Shown piece by piece: positions 51,393 through 60,496 of a DNA stretch of 64,000 nt. The DNA lies in the NCBI GenBank assembly GCA_903892415.1, contig CAITIQ010000369.1:62001-126000 (forward strand), in the 5' to 3' direction. Source of the stretch: an uncultured delta proteobacterium (GTDB lineage: Bacteria > Myxococcota_A > Polyangia > Polyangiales > Polyangiaceae). Under the pieces are notes generated by a model, which saw only the letters and a list, made by a program, of their open reading frames with translations, was not told where the DNA came from and ran no database searches. Position numbers and translations under genes: made by a program. Each line of letters opens with the position of its first letter. Within the stretch, counting starts at the first letter, position 1.

Positions 51393-52361
51393 ATGCTTCC
51401 GCCCGTGTCGGCCTCCCTTTTTCGCGTGTTCCGTATTCTGCTTGTGCTGGCAGCAACCTTCGTCGTTCTTCCCGTGGTGGCTCAGGCCAGTGACGGCGAG
51501 CGACTCTTCAAGGAAGGGCTCGAACTGCTGGACAAGGCCAAGGCGAGCGGGGACCAAAAGCTCTACGCCGAGGCTTGTTCCAAGTTTGAGCAAAGCTTTG
51601 CCGCGGAGAAGTCGCTCAGTCCTTTGCTCAACCTCGCGCGTTGTGAAGAGGCACGGGGGCGCTTGCGCGTAGCGTTGAAGACCTGGCAGTCCGCGGCAGA
51701 CCTCGCGCGCTCCCAAGGAGATTCGACCGCACAAATCCTCGCGCAAGGTGGAGCGTCGTCGGTCGCTGAAAAGCTGCCGAAGATCGTGCTGCAACCAAGT
51801 GCGCGAGCCAACGGGGCCACGCTAACCATCGACGGAGAAGCGGCTGATCCGGGCGCTCCGTTCGCCGTGGATGTGGGTAAGCACGTCGTCGTTGGCGTGC
51901 TCGGTACGGAGCGTGAAGAAAAAGAAGTGACCGTGGAACGCGGCGTGGTGACGGTTGAGTTGTTCGCCGGCGCCGCAAAGACAACCGACCCAAAGCCGGG
52001 GCCCGGCCCAGGGCCTACTCCAGCTCCAACGAGCAACGATACAGACTGGGCGTTGCCAGCTTGGATCACCTTCGGCATCGGTGTTGCGGCTTGGGGTGGT
52101 GTGGCGGCGACGAGCGCCGTTTGGCTTGGTGAGTGCGGTGACTGCCTTAGCAATCCCGACCTCGACGCTCCCGATGCTGGGCTCAACATCTCCAACGCTG
52201 TTCTTTGGGTGGCTGCAGGCGTCGCAACCGGGCTTTCCGTGACCTTCTTCGTGTTGGAAGCAACGGACGATGATGGTGCTGAAAGCGCTCCGCCGAAGGC
52301 AGCGCTCTCCGTCTTCTCCAACGGCACCAGCTCAGGCTTGCGCGTACTCGGCCAGTTCTAG
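51393..52361 (+). CDS. Exported TPR-type protein with C-terminal membrane segments
   Basis: 322 residues from the ATG at 51393. Signal peptide (VFRILLVLAATFVVLPVVAQ) then a helical TPR-like region (FKEGLELLDKAKASGDQKLY; SKFEQSFAAEKSLSPLLNLA), a beta-rich PEGA-like part (KHVVVGVLGTEREEKEV), a Pro-rich linker, and two C-terminal hydrophobic segments (ITFGIGVAAWGGVAATSAVW; NAVLWVAAGVATGLSVTFFV). It is like the envelope TPR-PEGA proteins found beside STPKs in myxobacteria. Function unknown. Confidence 0.65.
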   Translation: MLPPVSASLFRVFRILLVLAATFVVLPVVAQASDGERLFKEGLELLDKAKASGDQKLYAEACSKFEQSFAAEKSLSPLLNLARCEEARGRLRVALKTWQSAADLARSQGDSTAQILAQGGASSVAEKLPKIVLQPSARANGATLTIDGEAADPGAPFAVDVGKHVVVGVLGTEREEKEVTVERGVVTVELFAGAAKTTDPKPGPGPGPTPAPTSNDTDWALPAWITFGIGVAAWGGVAATSAVWLGECGDCLSNPDLDAPDAGLNISNAVLWVAAGVATGLSVTFFVLEATDDDGAESAPPKAALSVFSNGTSSGLRVLGQF

Positions 52362-52402
52362 GCGGGCGACGCGAGCTAGGCGCGCCGAGCGACTGCCTAG
52401 CG

Positions 52403-53809
52403 TTACTTGCAATACTCTTTAAACGGGTCGCACTTTTTCGGAGGTTGCGGAATCGTTGGTTGCGCAGTTGCGACGGGCGCAGCCGTCTTCGGCGCGGCCG
52501 TTGTGCGCACGGTCACGCTCGCTGTTAGTGGCGCCGCAGAAACGATCGCTGAGGCCGTTGGTTGGGCGCTGCTGGCTGAGACGGTTGGCGTCGGTTCGCC
52601 ACTTGGGGCTGCCGTCACGTCCAACGCTGGAGCAGGTCGCACGGTGTTGGACGGCGTCTCGTCGGCAGCGAGCGAGTTGCTTGCGGTTTGAGGGATGTTG
52701 CGCCCGCCTCCGAAGAAGAAAAAGCCCGCCCCTCCGGCGATCCCAGCGAAGGCTGCGATGCCCATGATCACGTAGACCTGAGCCTTGCTCTTGCGAGCGC
52801 TCTGGCTGTCCGTGGTGATTGGCGCGACCGTTGCGGTGGGTTGAAAGGGAGCCGCTGCTCTTTGCTTCGGAGTGGTTGGGTTCTCCGAAGGGTCATGCGA
52901 GTTGGGGCCCGTGAGCTCGGTGGCGGCAAGCGGCGCGAACGTCATTCCGGACTCGTGAACCGCACGGCTCAACGCGAGCTTCATTTCCCCAGCGTTGGCG
53001 TAGCGAGCCATCCGATTGAAAGCGAGCGCCCGATCGATCACCGCTGCGATCGCAGGAGGCAACGACGGTACCTTGGTGAGGATGGACGGGGCTTGCCTCG
53101 TTGAGGCCATCACCAAAAGCTCTGGGGCGGTGCGCGCGTCGTGCACGAGCTGTCCTGTGAGCAAGGTCCACATGGTTGCGCCAACCGCGTAGATGTCGCT
53201 TCTTGCGTCCACTTCATCCCAGTGCGCCAACGCCTGTTCTGGCGGCATGAACGCTGGTGTGCCCATCGGTACGCCGGTCGCCGTGAGTCGCATCCCGGTG
53301 GTGGTTTCGCGCACGCGAGCAAGCCCGAAGTCGAGCATCTTCAGTTGGCGGTCTGAAGTCAGGAACAGGTTCTCGGGCTTGAAGTCCCGGTGAATGATGC
53401 CCTTTTCGTGAGCTGCGGCGAGCACCGAAAGCGAGGCATCAACGATCGATAGCATTGCCGGCAGGGGCAAAACGTCACCGTTGGCTTCGGCGAGTTTGTC
53501 GATGGGCGCGCCCTCGAGCAGCTCCATGACGAGGTAGGCACCCTCACGAGCGATGCCGTCGTCCAAGACCTGCACCGTGCCTGGGTGACCCACCTGGTTG
53601 GCCGCATACCCCTCGTGAAGAAAACGCTCCTTCGCCGACGGATCTGCAGCGACCATCGGATGAAGCACCTTGATCGCTGCTTCACGCCCGTTGCGCACGT
53701 GGCGCGCGCGGAACACGGTGCCCATCCCGCCTGCTCCAAGCAGGCCCTCTACGCACCACTTGCCGTCGAGCGTCGTGCCTGCCGGTAGGTTGAGGTGGTC
53801 GTCACTCAC
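52403..53809 (-). CDS. Membrane-anchored Ser/Thr protein kinase
   Basis: 468 residues from the GTG at 53809 (ATG at 53833 is an alternative). Kinase domain at about residues 10-270: GLLGAGGMGTVFRAR, AAIKVLH, active-site HRDFKPENLFL, DFGLARV, and PEQALAHWD. A long Pro/Thr/Ala juxtamembrane region is followed by one transmembrane helix (VYVIMGIAAFAGIAGGAGFF) near residue 370 and an Ala/Ser/Pro-rich extracytoplasmic tail ending in CDPFKEYCK. All catalytic residues are present. The tail has no recognisable sensor domain. Divergent from an arrestin-like gene. Confidence 0.92.
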   Translation of the reverse strand: MSDDHLNLPAGTTLDGKWCVEGLLGAGGMGTVFRARHVRNGREAAIKVLHPMVAADPSAKERFLHEGYAANQVGHPGTVQVLDDGIAREGAYLVMELLEGAPIDKLAEANGDVLPLPAMLSIVDASLSVLAAAHEKGIIHRDFKPENLFLTSDRQLKMLDFGLARVRETTTGMRLTATGVPMGTPAFMPPEQALAHWDEVDARSDIYAVGATMWTLLTGQLVHDARTAPELLVMASTRQAPSILTKVPSLPPAIAAVIDRALAFNRMARYANAGEMKLALSRAVHESGMTFAPLAATELTGPNSHDPSENPTTPKQRAAAPFQPTATVAPITTDSQSARKSKAQVYVIMGIAAFAGIAGGAGFFFFGGGRNIPQTASNSLAADETPSNTVRPAPALDVTAAPSGEPTPTVSASSAQPTASAIVSAAPLTASVTVRTTAAPKTAAPVATAQPTIPQPPKKCDPFKEYCK

Positions 53810-53841
53810 GGGTTGGAAGAGTATACAGAACAAAGCTCGAC

Positions 53842-55548
53842 GTGCGACGCAAACCCAAGCTGGAAGTTAAGACGGCACCCGCTATTCCCCGGGCAGGTGA
53901 CAGGCTGACAGTGTGGCTTTCCTTCACGAGCAAGAGCCGCACGCCTGTGAAGCGAACGGTCGTATCGCTCGCGGTTAGCGAGCGACTTGCCGGGGCGGGG
54001 CAGGATTCATCGGACGTCGTCGTGGAGCTGTTTCGGCTCGAGGCCAGGTTTGGTGCCGATGTACTTGAGCCTGGAACAAAGAAGATGACGGTCTTCTTCG
54101 ACTTGCCGGGCAACACGCCTCCCACGTTCGAGGGCAGTACCAGCGTCAGTGCCACGCTGACCGTAAGGGTCGAAATCCCTTGGTGGTTCCAACTCGAGGA
54201 GAGTTTCGTGCTGCAGTTTGGGCCCAGGCTGGTGCCCGCCAATCCGCGCGGAGCAAAGGTGTTTGCAACGCATTCGGAGGGGCCCAAACAAGGACAGCCT
54301 TACATGGAAGCGACGCTCGACCCGGGAGCCCTGGCGCTTGGTGGGCAGGTTCAGGGCGCGGTTTCTATCTCGATGGTGCCCAAGAGGTTGCAGGCGGGGC
54401 TTCTGATCATGAGTACGCCGACGCGTGGCATCGGTCGGGCGCCCGGGCTGCTGAGACGTTACGAGGCCACCTTGGGTCAGCCCGAGCAGGCCGGTAGGCG
54501 ACTGCTGTTCTCGGTTGGCGTTCCTGCGAATGAGGTCCCGAGTCTGGACCTCTCGCTTGCGCGCATTCACTGGGTCTTCGAGTTGAACGCCGAGTTCGCA
54601 CGCGGCGCGCCGCTATCCCTACAAATCCCGGTGGAGATGGCGACCGTTCAGAGCGCTCCGCCACTTGCTGCTTTGCCACCGATCGGTGAAGAGCGACGGC
54701 TGCGAGTTTGGGCCGAAGTAGGTAGTCGACTGGCCATGTCCCACAGCGCAAACGAGCAATTGCTGTCCAAGACCGTCGGGGCCGTTAGCGTGGAGTTGCG
54801 TGGGGTCACTGGTGAGTTTGGCTTGGACGGCAAGCTAACCTGGCCATCGCTCGGGATTGAGCTGCGTATGCGCAGGTCGGATTGGACGGACGGCTTTCGG
54901 CTCTTCAAGCAGTCGCCCGTCGAAGGGCTGTTCGTTTCGGCGCGTGAGGCGCCCCAGGTTGCTCCGTTCTGTGCGTCGGAGCTGGTCGCCGTTCTCTCCC
55001 GCTTCGAGTCGTTCGAGGTTGATGACCACTCGTGTCAGGTTCGCTTTCCGCGCGGCTCACAGCGTACGAACACGTTGCTCGAGGTCGCGACCAACGTGCT
55101 CGAGTTGGCGCAGCTCCTCGACCAAACGATCGCTCGTGTCCCGCCACCGGCTCGCGCAACGGCCTTACTACCTGCGTGGCGCGACTTTGCCGCGGTCCAT
55201 CGCGCACAGCTCGAGGTCGGGAGCCTCTCGTTGCGAGCGCTCCCTTGGGAGGACGCGCAAGTCGACATCGAAACTCGATGGTCGGACGATGGGGAGGTCG
55301 TCGAGACCGTGGTTACGATGCCGCTCGACGCTGAAACCACAGACGCTGCGTCGGCTGCACGCGTTCTTGAAGCGGCCTCGGGGTCCGGAATATCGCTCGA
55401 GGCAGGCCCTCCGGCATTGGGAGGGCAGTTGCGGCTGGTGCGCCCTACCTTGGTCACGAACCCGACGGAGCTCTTGGATGCCCTCGCAGCGCTCTCTGCA
55501 ACACGCAAGGCGCTCGTTGGCGCCAACCGACGAGGCGCCTACCGATGA
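53842..55548 (+). CDS. Large protein with N-terminal arrestin-like domain
   Basis: 568 residues from a GTG at 53842. The first 350 residues have an arrestin/Spo0M-like two-sandwich pattern: LEVKTAPAIPRAGDRLTVWL, LEPGTKKMTVFFDLPGNTPP, SATLTVRVEIPWWFQLEESF and GGQVQGAVSISMVPKRLQAG. The rest (about 350-568) is mixed alpha/beta without a family I know. No signal peptide. Arrestin-like bacterial proteins often act as scaffolds; placement beside an STPK allows, but does not show, a shared role. Confidence 0.6.
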   Translation: MRRKPKLEVKTAPAIPRAGDRLTVWLSFTSKSRTPVKRTVVSLAVSERLAGAGQDSSDVVVELFRLEARFGADVLEPGTKKMTVFFDLPGNTPPTFEGSTSVSATLTVRVEIPWWFQLEESFVLQFGPRLVPANPRGAKVFATHSEGPKQGQPYMEATLDPGALALGGQVQGAVSISMVPKRLQAGLLIMSTPTRGIGRAPGLLRRYEATLGQPEQAGRRLLFSVGVPANEVPSLDLSLARIHWVFELNAEFARGAPLSLQIPVEMATVQSAPPLAALPPIGEERRLRVWAEVGSRLAMSHSANEQLLSKTVGAVSVELRGVTGEFGLDGKLTWPSLGIELRMRRSDWTDGFRLFKQSPVEGLFVSAREAPQVAPFCASELVAVLSRFESFEVDDHSCQVRFPRGSQRTNTLLEVATNVLELAQLLDQTIARVPPPARATALLPAWRDFAAVHRAQLEVGSLSLRALPWEDAQVDIETRWSDDGEVVETVVTMPLDAETTDAASAARVLEAASGSGISLEAGPPALGGQLRLVRPTLVTNPTELLDALAALSATRKALVGANRRGAYR

Positions 55549-55599
55549 GCTGTTGGAGCGCCGCGTCGAGAGCGTTGTAGCGTCCGTTGGCCTCGTGCG

Positions 55600-56946
55600 T
55601 CAGGGCCGAATCGTCACGCTGAAGGAGTACGTTGGCTTGGAGAAGGGACCAACATTCGCCCCCTTCAAAGCGCCCTGAATGCACGATGAAGCGGAGGGGT
55701 TCTTGGCTGCCCACCCACCAACGCTGACGTTCTGCGCTGCGCCAGAAGAGCCGAAAGTAATGGTCGCGCGCGACGGTTCATCCGCGCCAGCCACGCAGGC
55801 CTTCGCCGAGCCCATCACCTTGCCGACAGCAGCCGTTACAGAGCCTTGCGGCGGCTGGTCCGGAACGTTCTTGGGTGTCACCTCACCGGCTGCCGGGACT
55901 GCGGCCGTCTTCTCCTCAATCGGGCCTACGGTCTCCTTCATCTTGTCCTCGAGCGTGCCCTCCATCTCGATCTTTACGGGGCGTTCCGGCTTTGCTGCAT
56001 CCGGGCCCAACTGCGCGACAGCGCCCGGCGCACCAGGCACTGGCTCCGTCGCCGGGGCCGCCGATTCGGAGGCGAGATCCGCAAGATCGAGCGCGCCGTC
56101 GTCCTTCTTTTCGGGAGCAGGGGCCGGCGCAGCCGTCTCGACGGGAGCAGCCGTGTTTTCGGCCTGTTTGACCGACGTTTCTACAACTTCAGCTTTGGGA
56201 GCTGCAGTCTTCGTCTCGGCGTCGCCGGAGGAACGAAGGAACAAGAACAAGCCTGCAGCAGCGGCAATCCCTGCTGCCGCGATATAAAGGCCCATCGAGC
56301 TGCCGGACTTCTCCTCTTCGGCTTTCTTCACAGGCAAGGCGACGACCTTGGCCGCTGCCTCGCTCGGGGCCGTGCTGGAAGGCGCGGTCGGGGCCACGCT
56401 CGGTGGCGCCACGCTTGCTGGTGCAAGACTCGCAGGCGCGACGCTGGGTGCAACACTCGCAGGCGCAACGCTCGGGCGCGCCGCAACGCTTGGAGCGGCG
56501 ATGCTTGCTGGCGCAAGGCTCCGCGGCGCGAGGCTAGCCGGAGGGCTCTCGCTTGGCGCCGCAGCACGCGATACCGGCAGTGGCGTCTGCACCGAGGGCG
56601 GAGGTGCTTTCGAAACCCGCTCGGCCAGCTCTTTTAGGCTCGGGCGTTTGATTGACGGTTTCGGACGGTCACTTTCAGACATTGTCGCTGCTCCTGTGTT
56701 ACGGCTCGTTGTAACGGACTCGTTGCTTGTTGCAAGGCGCGGTTCCCCGTCCTCTGCTGCGAGGGAGGGGGGGGCCAGCAACTGGTCCACCTCCTCGGGT
56801 TGAAGACGCGTGCGCCCGCCTATCTGACGAACGACTCGCTCCGCAAAATCGTCCCAGGCCGCCGCGTCGGCTTGCTCCACACTCGGCGGCGGTTTGACCT
56901 CGGCTCGGTCGAGTAGCTTGCTCAGGCTGTCTTTGGGGGCGTTCAT
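55600..56946 (-). CDS. Membrane-spanning anti-sigma-like protein with low-complexity linker and TonB-C/AgmX-like end
   Basis: 448 residues, start overlapping the ECF sigma stop (ATGA at 56943-56946). A cytoplasmic N-terminal part (LSKLLDRAEVKPPPSVEQAD; FAERVVRQIGG) could bind the sigma factor, then a Ser/Ala/Val/Pro low-complexity stretch, one membrane helix (GLYIAAAGIAAAAGLFLFLR) near residue 240, and a periplasmic end (VTAAVGKVMGSAKACVAGAD; SATITFGSSGAAQNVSV) like the AgmX/TonB-C-type envelope proteins of myxobacteria. Coupling to the sigma gene supports an anti-sigma role. The anti-sigma function is inferred; there is no zinc HHCC motif. Confidence 0.65.
   Translation of the reverse strand: MNAPKDSLSKLLDRAEVKPPPSVEQADAAAWDDFAERVVRQIGGRTRLQPEEVDQLLAPPSLAAEDGEPRLATSNESVTTSRNTGAATMSESDRPKPSIKRPSLKELAERVSKAPPPSVQTPLPVSRAAAPSESPPASLAPRSLAPASIAAPSVAARPSVAPASVAPSVAPASLAPASVAPPSVAPTAPSSTAPSEAAAKVVALPVKKAEEEKSGSSMGLYIAAAGIAAAAGLFLFLRSSGDAETKTAAPKAEVVETSVKQAENTAAPVETAAPAPAPEKKDDGALDLADLASESAAPATEPVPGAPGAVAQLGPDAAKPERPVKIEMEGTLEDKMKETVGPIEEKTAAVPAAGEVTPKNVPDQPPQGSVTAAVGKVMGSAKACVAGADEPSRATITFGSSGAAQNVSVGGWAAKNPSASSCIQGALKGANVGPFSKPTYSFSVTIRP
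56350..56570 (-). repeat. Degenerate low-complexity coding repeat
   Basis: Within the anti-sigma-like gene. Short units encoding Ser-Val-Ala-Pro or Ala-Ser-Val-Ala-Pro steps recur many times, giving imperfect direct repeats in the DNA. Likely a variable-length periplasm- or cytoplasm-side linker; prone to slippage between strains. Confidence 0.6.
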
Positions 56947-57530
56947 TCGGTCTCGCCTCCAAAGCCACTATCGGACATGTGGGCCTTCAGTTTGCGCCTT
57001 GCCTCGTGGACGCGCCAAGCGACGGTGCCCTCAGGACAGCCGAGCACTTGGGCTGCATCCTCGTGCGAAAGCCCATCCACGCACACGAGGATCAGCGTCG
57101 TTCGCAAGCTCTCCGAGAGCTTGTCGACGCCGCTGTACAACGCTTCAGCAATTTGCCGATTCTCGCTGTCCTCAGCAGGGTCACTGCTCATGCCAGCCTT
57201 GGTCTCTGCCAGCACAGACAACATGCGAGGATCATCGCCACCGGTAGTCCGGCCCCGCGTCTTTTTCGAGCGGATCTGGTTCAACGAGAGGTTCACGGCA
57301 ATCCTGTAAAGCCACGTGAAGGGTTCGCTGCGGCCATCGAAGCGATCGAGGGCCTGGAAGGCGCGTACGAAAACGTCCTGGGTGACGTCCTCGGCCTCTG
57401 ACGCGTTGCGCAGCATGTGCGCTGCAAGTCTGTAGATCCGCCTTTGGTGGCGACGAACCAATAGTCCGAACGCGTCAGTATCACCGCCTCTTGCGCGGTC
57501 GATGAGTTCACGGTCGGAAGCGCCTCCCAT
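56943..57530 (-). CDS. ECF-family RNA polymerase sigma factor
   Basis: 195 residues from the ATG at 57530; an ATG at 57566 would add 12. Region 2 (FGLLVRRHQRRIYRLAAHML; EAEDVTQDVFVRAFQALDRF) and region 4 (LSESLRTTLILVCVDGLSHE; AAQVLGCPEGTVAWRVHEAR) are clear, joined by a short Ser/Gly/Asp linker. No C-terminal extension. Coupled to the membrane anti-sigma-like gene. It is divergent from an S41 protease, a family that can take part in sigma release. The target promoters are unknown. Confidence 0.93.
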   Translation of the reverse strand: MGGASDRELIDRARGGDTDAFGLLVRRHQRRIYRLAAHMLRNASEAEDVTQDVFVRAFQALDRFDGRSEPFTWLYRIAVNLSLNQIRSKKTRGRTTGGDDPRMLSVLAETKAGMSSDPAEDSENRQIAEALYSGVDKLSESLRTTLILVCVDGLSHEDAAQVLGCPEGTVAWRVHEARRKLKAHMSDSGFGGETE

Positions 57531-57785
57531 GCTTTCACGTTCACGACGATCCGGGACGAACAACATGGCCGGCGCATCTTTCCGGCATCGTGCACGTCCA
57601 CCTTCCCACAACCGGGTTGGCAAGCCGTATCGGCGAGAGCGCGACGATAACCGAACACGATCACTTGGACAAACAAGCTCTTCGCTCCCTTGGGTGCTTC
57701 TTTCGTTCGGCCCTCAATTCTCCGCATATCCACAAATTCCCGTAAATCCGGGGCATTGGGCCGCTTCGGCGAGTAATATGCCCGC
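57531..57785. other. Divergent promoter region of the ECF sigma and S41 protease genes
   Basis: About 255 bases between divergent starts. It should hold both promoters. I see no convincing operator palindrome and cannot name an ECF promoter motif by eye. Confidence 0.35.
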
Positions 57786-59069
57786 ATGGCACGAGTTTGG
57801 GCGGTGTTGGGCGGCGTCGTTGCATTGCTTTCGAGCCCGTCGCCAGGTTTGGCAAAACCTGAGCCAACCAGCCCCTACCTTCCTTTTGATCAGATGGCCC
57901 GAGTGCTGCTCATGGTCGAGCACAGCTACGTGGAGCCAGCCGATCGCGAGCGACTGCTCGACGGTGCCATGCGCGGCATGGTCTCCGAGCTCGACCCGCA
58001 CTCCAGCTACATGAACCCCGAAGAGTTCGCCGAGTTCCAGAGCGACACCGAGGGGCAGTTTGCTGGTATCGGCGTCGAGGTTGACGTTCGAGATGATCGC
58101 GTCACTGTGGTCGCCCCGATCGACGGTTCACCGGCCGCCACAGCCGGCGTGCTTCCAGGCGACCAGATCCTCGCCGTCAACGGCCGGCCGGTGCGTGGAA
58201 CGAAGATCGAGCGCATCGTCGACCTCATGCGCGGTGAACCCGGAACGACGGTGCGCGTGCTGATTGGGCGCAGCGGCGTTGACGAGCCCATCTCTCTCGA
58301 GATTACGCGGGCCATCGTTCGCGTCGCGAGCGTGGAGGGAAAGCGGCTCGAGGGTGGAGTCGCCTTCATTCGGCTCAAGCAATTTCAAGAGTCCACTCAT
58401 GAGGAGCTGCTGCGCGTGGTCGCCGACTTGCGCAAACAGTCTCCCGCGCCAATCGAGCGGGTCTTGCTCGACATGCGCTACAACCCGGGCGGCCTCGTCG
58501 ATCAAGCGGAGCTCGTCGCAGACGAGTTCATGCCCCGCGGAGTGATCTACTCCACGCGTCATCGCGGTAGCGTGCTCGACGTCGTCGAGGCGACGGCCGG
58601 TGGCGCGCTCTCTCGCGCGAAGGTGGTGATCTTGGTCAACGAGTACTCCGCGAGCGCGGCCGAGCTCGTCGCAGGAGCTCTGCAGGACCAAGGGCGCGCC
58701 AAGGTCGTAGGGACGGTCACCTTCGGCAAGGGCTCGGTGCAGACGATCTTTGAATTGCCGGGCGGAGCAGGGCTGCGGCTGACCACCATGCGCTACTACA
58801 CGCCCAACGGTCGAGCCATCCAGGCGCAGGGCATCGACCCCGACGTTTTGATTCAACCTGCAAAGGCAACCGATCCGATTCGCGAGCGTGACTTGGATGG
58901 GCACCTCGAGGCCGAGGCCAAGGTCGCCTCCCGGCCGAATCAAGAAGTGGTGGTTGCGCCTGCCTCGACAGCCCAGCCCACGGTCCGCCTCACCGACGTC
59001 CCGCAGAATCCAGCAACAGGTAAGGACTTCGCGTTGGCCAAGGCCTACGAAGTGGTCCTTCGCGACTGA
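57786..59069 (+). CDS. S41 family C-terminal processing peptidase (CtpA-like)
   Basis: 427 residues with a signal peptide (VWAVLGGVVALLSSPSPGLA). PDZ domain (GQFAGIGVEVDVRDDRVTVV; SPAATAGVLPGDQILAVNGR) then the peptidase: DMRYNPGGLVDQA, catalytic Ser in EYSASAAELVAGAL and Lys in VTFGKGSVQT, and the typical YYTPNGRAIQAQGIDPD. Periplasmic serine protease. Divergent from the ECF sigma gene, so it may be regulated by that sigma or take part in processing its anti-sigma partner; the neighbours alone do not prove this. Confidence 0.93.
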   Translation: MARVWAVLGGVVALLSSPSPGLAKPEPTSPYLPFDQMARVLLMVEHSYVEPADRERLLDGAMRGMVSELDPHSSYMNPEEFAEFQSDTEGQFAGIGVEVDVRDDRVTVVAPIDGSPAATAGVLPGDQILAVNGRPVRGTKIERIVDLMRGEPGTTVRVLIGRSGVDEPISLEITRAIVRVASVEGKRLEGGVAFIRLKQFQESTHEELLRVVADLRKQSPAPIERVLLDMRYNPGGLVDQAELVADEFMPRGVIYSTRHRGSVLDVVEATAGGALSRAKVVILVNEYSASAAELVAGALQDQGRAKVVGTVTFGKGSVQTIFELPGGAGLRLTTMRYYTPNGRAIQAQGIDPDVLIQPAKATDPIRERDLDGHLEAEAKVASRPNQEVVVAPASTAQPTVRLTDVPQNPATGKDFALAKAYEVVLRD

Positions 59070-59080
59070 GCCGAGCTCAG
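59066..59080. terminator. Short hairpin between convergent genes
   Basis: CTGAGC and GCTCAG pair around CGA, spanning both stop codons of the S41 protease and STPK genes. Weak by itself. Confidence 0.35.
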
Positions 59081-60405
59081 CGAAGCGGCTTGCGGCCGTT
59101 CACTCTTGCCTTTCCCTTTGACGGCTTCGCCGTCGCGCTAGGCTTCGCCGTCGCTGCGGACGAAGCCACCGAAACTGCCGCGCTTGCGCTCGCGCTTGGT
59201 TGCGCGCTCAAGGTCGCTTTGGCCGCGCTCATCGCAACGGGAGCGGCCGAGGGGAGCGACGGCATCGATCGGGCCGGGTCACTCGAAGCCGAACTACTCG
59301 TCGCGACCGACGTCTTCGGCTCCTCCGTAGTAGGATGCCGGTTCATATAGAGCCAGATCGTAAACGCGAAGGCGACTGCGCCGAACGGTATCAAAACCGC
59401 GGCGGCCAATCTTCCAAGCCGCTCGTTTTGCGGCGACGTCTCGGGAGGATCGGTGGTCGCTGGGCCCAGCGTCATGCGTCCGGGTGAAGCTGCGCCAACC
59501 TCAACAGTGCGGCGCGAATCGGTAAAGCGTCGCGAGTCGGCGGCCGTCTCGGGATCAGCTACAGCGAGCTCGCGCGCCAATTCCCCGAAGGCCGTGTGCA
59601 GCGCTCGCACGCTTTGATAGCGCTTCGCCCAATCTTTCTGCAGCGCCAGCGCGACGATCTCGTCGGCCTTCTGAGAGATGCCGTGGCGCCGCAAGGAGGG
59701 TGGCACGTGGGCGTCCACCGAAATGACCACCGCTAGGCCGCTGGGCGAGTCTGCAACGAACGGCGGCTCCCCCGTGATGGCCTCGTAAAAGATGACTCCC
59801 AGCGACCAAACGTCGCTGCGCCCGTCCACCAGCTTGGTCGAGCGGATCTGCTCCGGCGACATATAAAGCGGCGATCCGAACGACATCTTGGTGGAGGTGA
59901 TGTGACCGTCGAGCAGTTGGTTCACCTTCGAAATGCCGAAGTCGAGCACCTTGACGACGCGTCGGCCGTTGTCGTTTGCGAGGAAGAGATTCGGCGGCTT
60001 CAGATCGCGGTGCACGATGCCGAGATCATGGGCCTCGGCCATCGCTTCGCAGGCCATCATCAGGTAGCCGGTGGCCTCCGCGACCGGGATGATCCCTCGG
60101 GCCTCGATCTCCGCCATCAGATCGCGACCCTCGAGGTACTCCATCACCATGTATGGCTGGCGGTTGGGTCCCTCGCCAAAGTCCAAGATCCTCGCTGCGT
60201 AGGGGCTGCGCAACGCGGCCGCTGCGCGCACCTCACGGTGGAAGCGCGTCACAGCTTCGTGCTCGCGCACCAGCTCCTCACGCAAGATCTTGATGGCTAC
60301 GCGGAACCCATCGGAAATGCGCTGAGCTTCGTAAACGTCGCCCATCCCACCCGAACCGATGATCCGAGCGAGCCTGTAGCGATTGGCGAGGACTGTGCCG
60401 AGCAT
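59077..60405 (-). CDS. Membrane-anchored Ser/Thr protein kinase
   Basis: 442 residues. Kinase domain about residues 8-270: ARIIGSGGMGDVYEAQ, RVAIKILRE, active-site HRDLKPPNLFLA, DFGISKV, SPEQIRSTK, and WSLGVIFYE. A linker rich in Ser/Arg/Pro and one transmembrane helix (AAAVLIPFGAVAFAFTIWLY) near residue 345 are followed by a Ser/Ala/Pro/Lys-rich extracytoplasmic tail. Catalytic residues intact. Converges with the S41 protease gene, stops 8 bases apart. Confidence 0.93.
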   Translation of the reverse strand: MLGTVLANRYRLARIIGSGGMGDVYEAQRISDGFRVAIKILREELVREHEAVTRFHREVRAAAALRSPYAARILDFGEGPNRQPYMVMEYLEGRDLMAEIEARGIIPVAEATGYLMMACEAMAEAHDLGIVHRDLKPPNLFLANDNGRRVVKVLDFGISKVNQLLDGHITSTKMSFGSPLYMSPEQIRSTKLVDGRSDVWSLGVIFYEAITGEPPFVADSPSGLAVVISVDAHVPPSLRRHGISQKADEIVALALQKDWAKRYQSVRALHTAFGELARELAVADPETAADSRRFTDSRRTVEVGAASPGRMTLGPATTDPPETSPQNERLGRLAAAVLIPFGAVAFAFTIWLYMNRHPTTEEPKTSVATSSSASSDPARSMPSLPSAAPVAMSAAKATLSAQPSASASAAVSVASSAATAKPSATAKPSKGKARVNGRKPLR

Positions 60406-60496
60406 CCGCTATTCCCGATGCTACTCCTTGCGGCTCATTCTCCCAAGCGATCAACCCAAAAGCCGAGCTCGGCCTAGGGCGAACTTGGCGCGCCGC

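Noticed and set aside
56350-56570. CRISPR-like repeat
   Set aside because: Repeats are short, imperfect, in frame and coding, with no spacers of constant length.
57566-57700. Small gene between the ECF sigma and S41 protease
   Set aside because: Open frames there have no ribosome site and read into the neighbouring coding strands.
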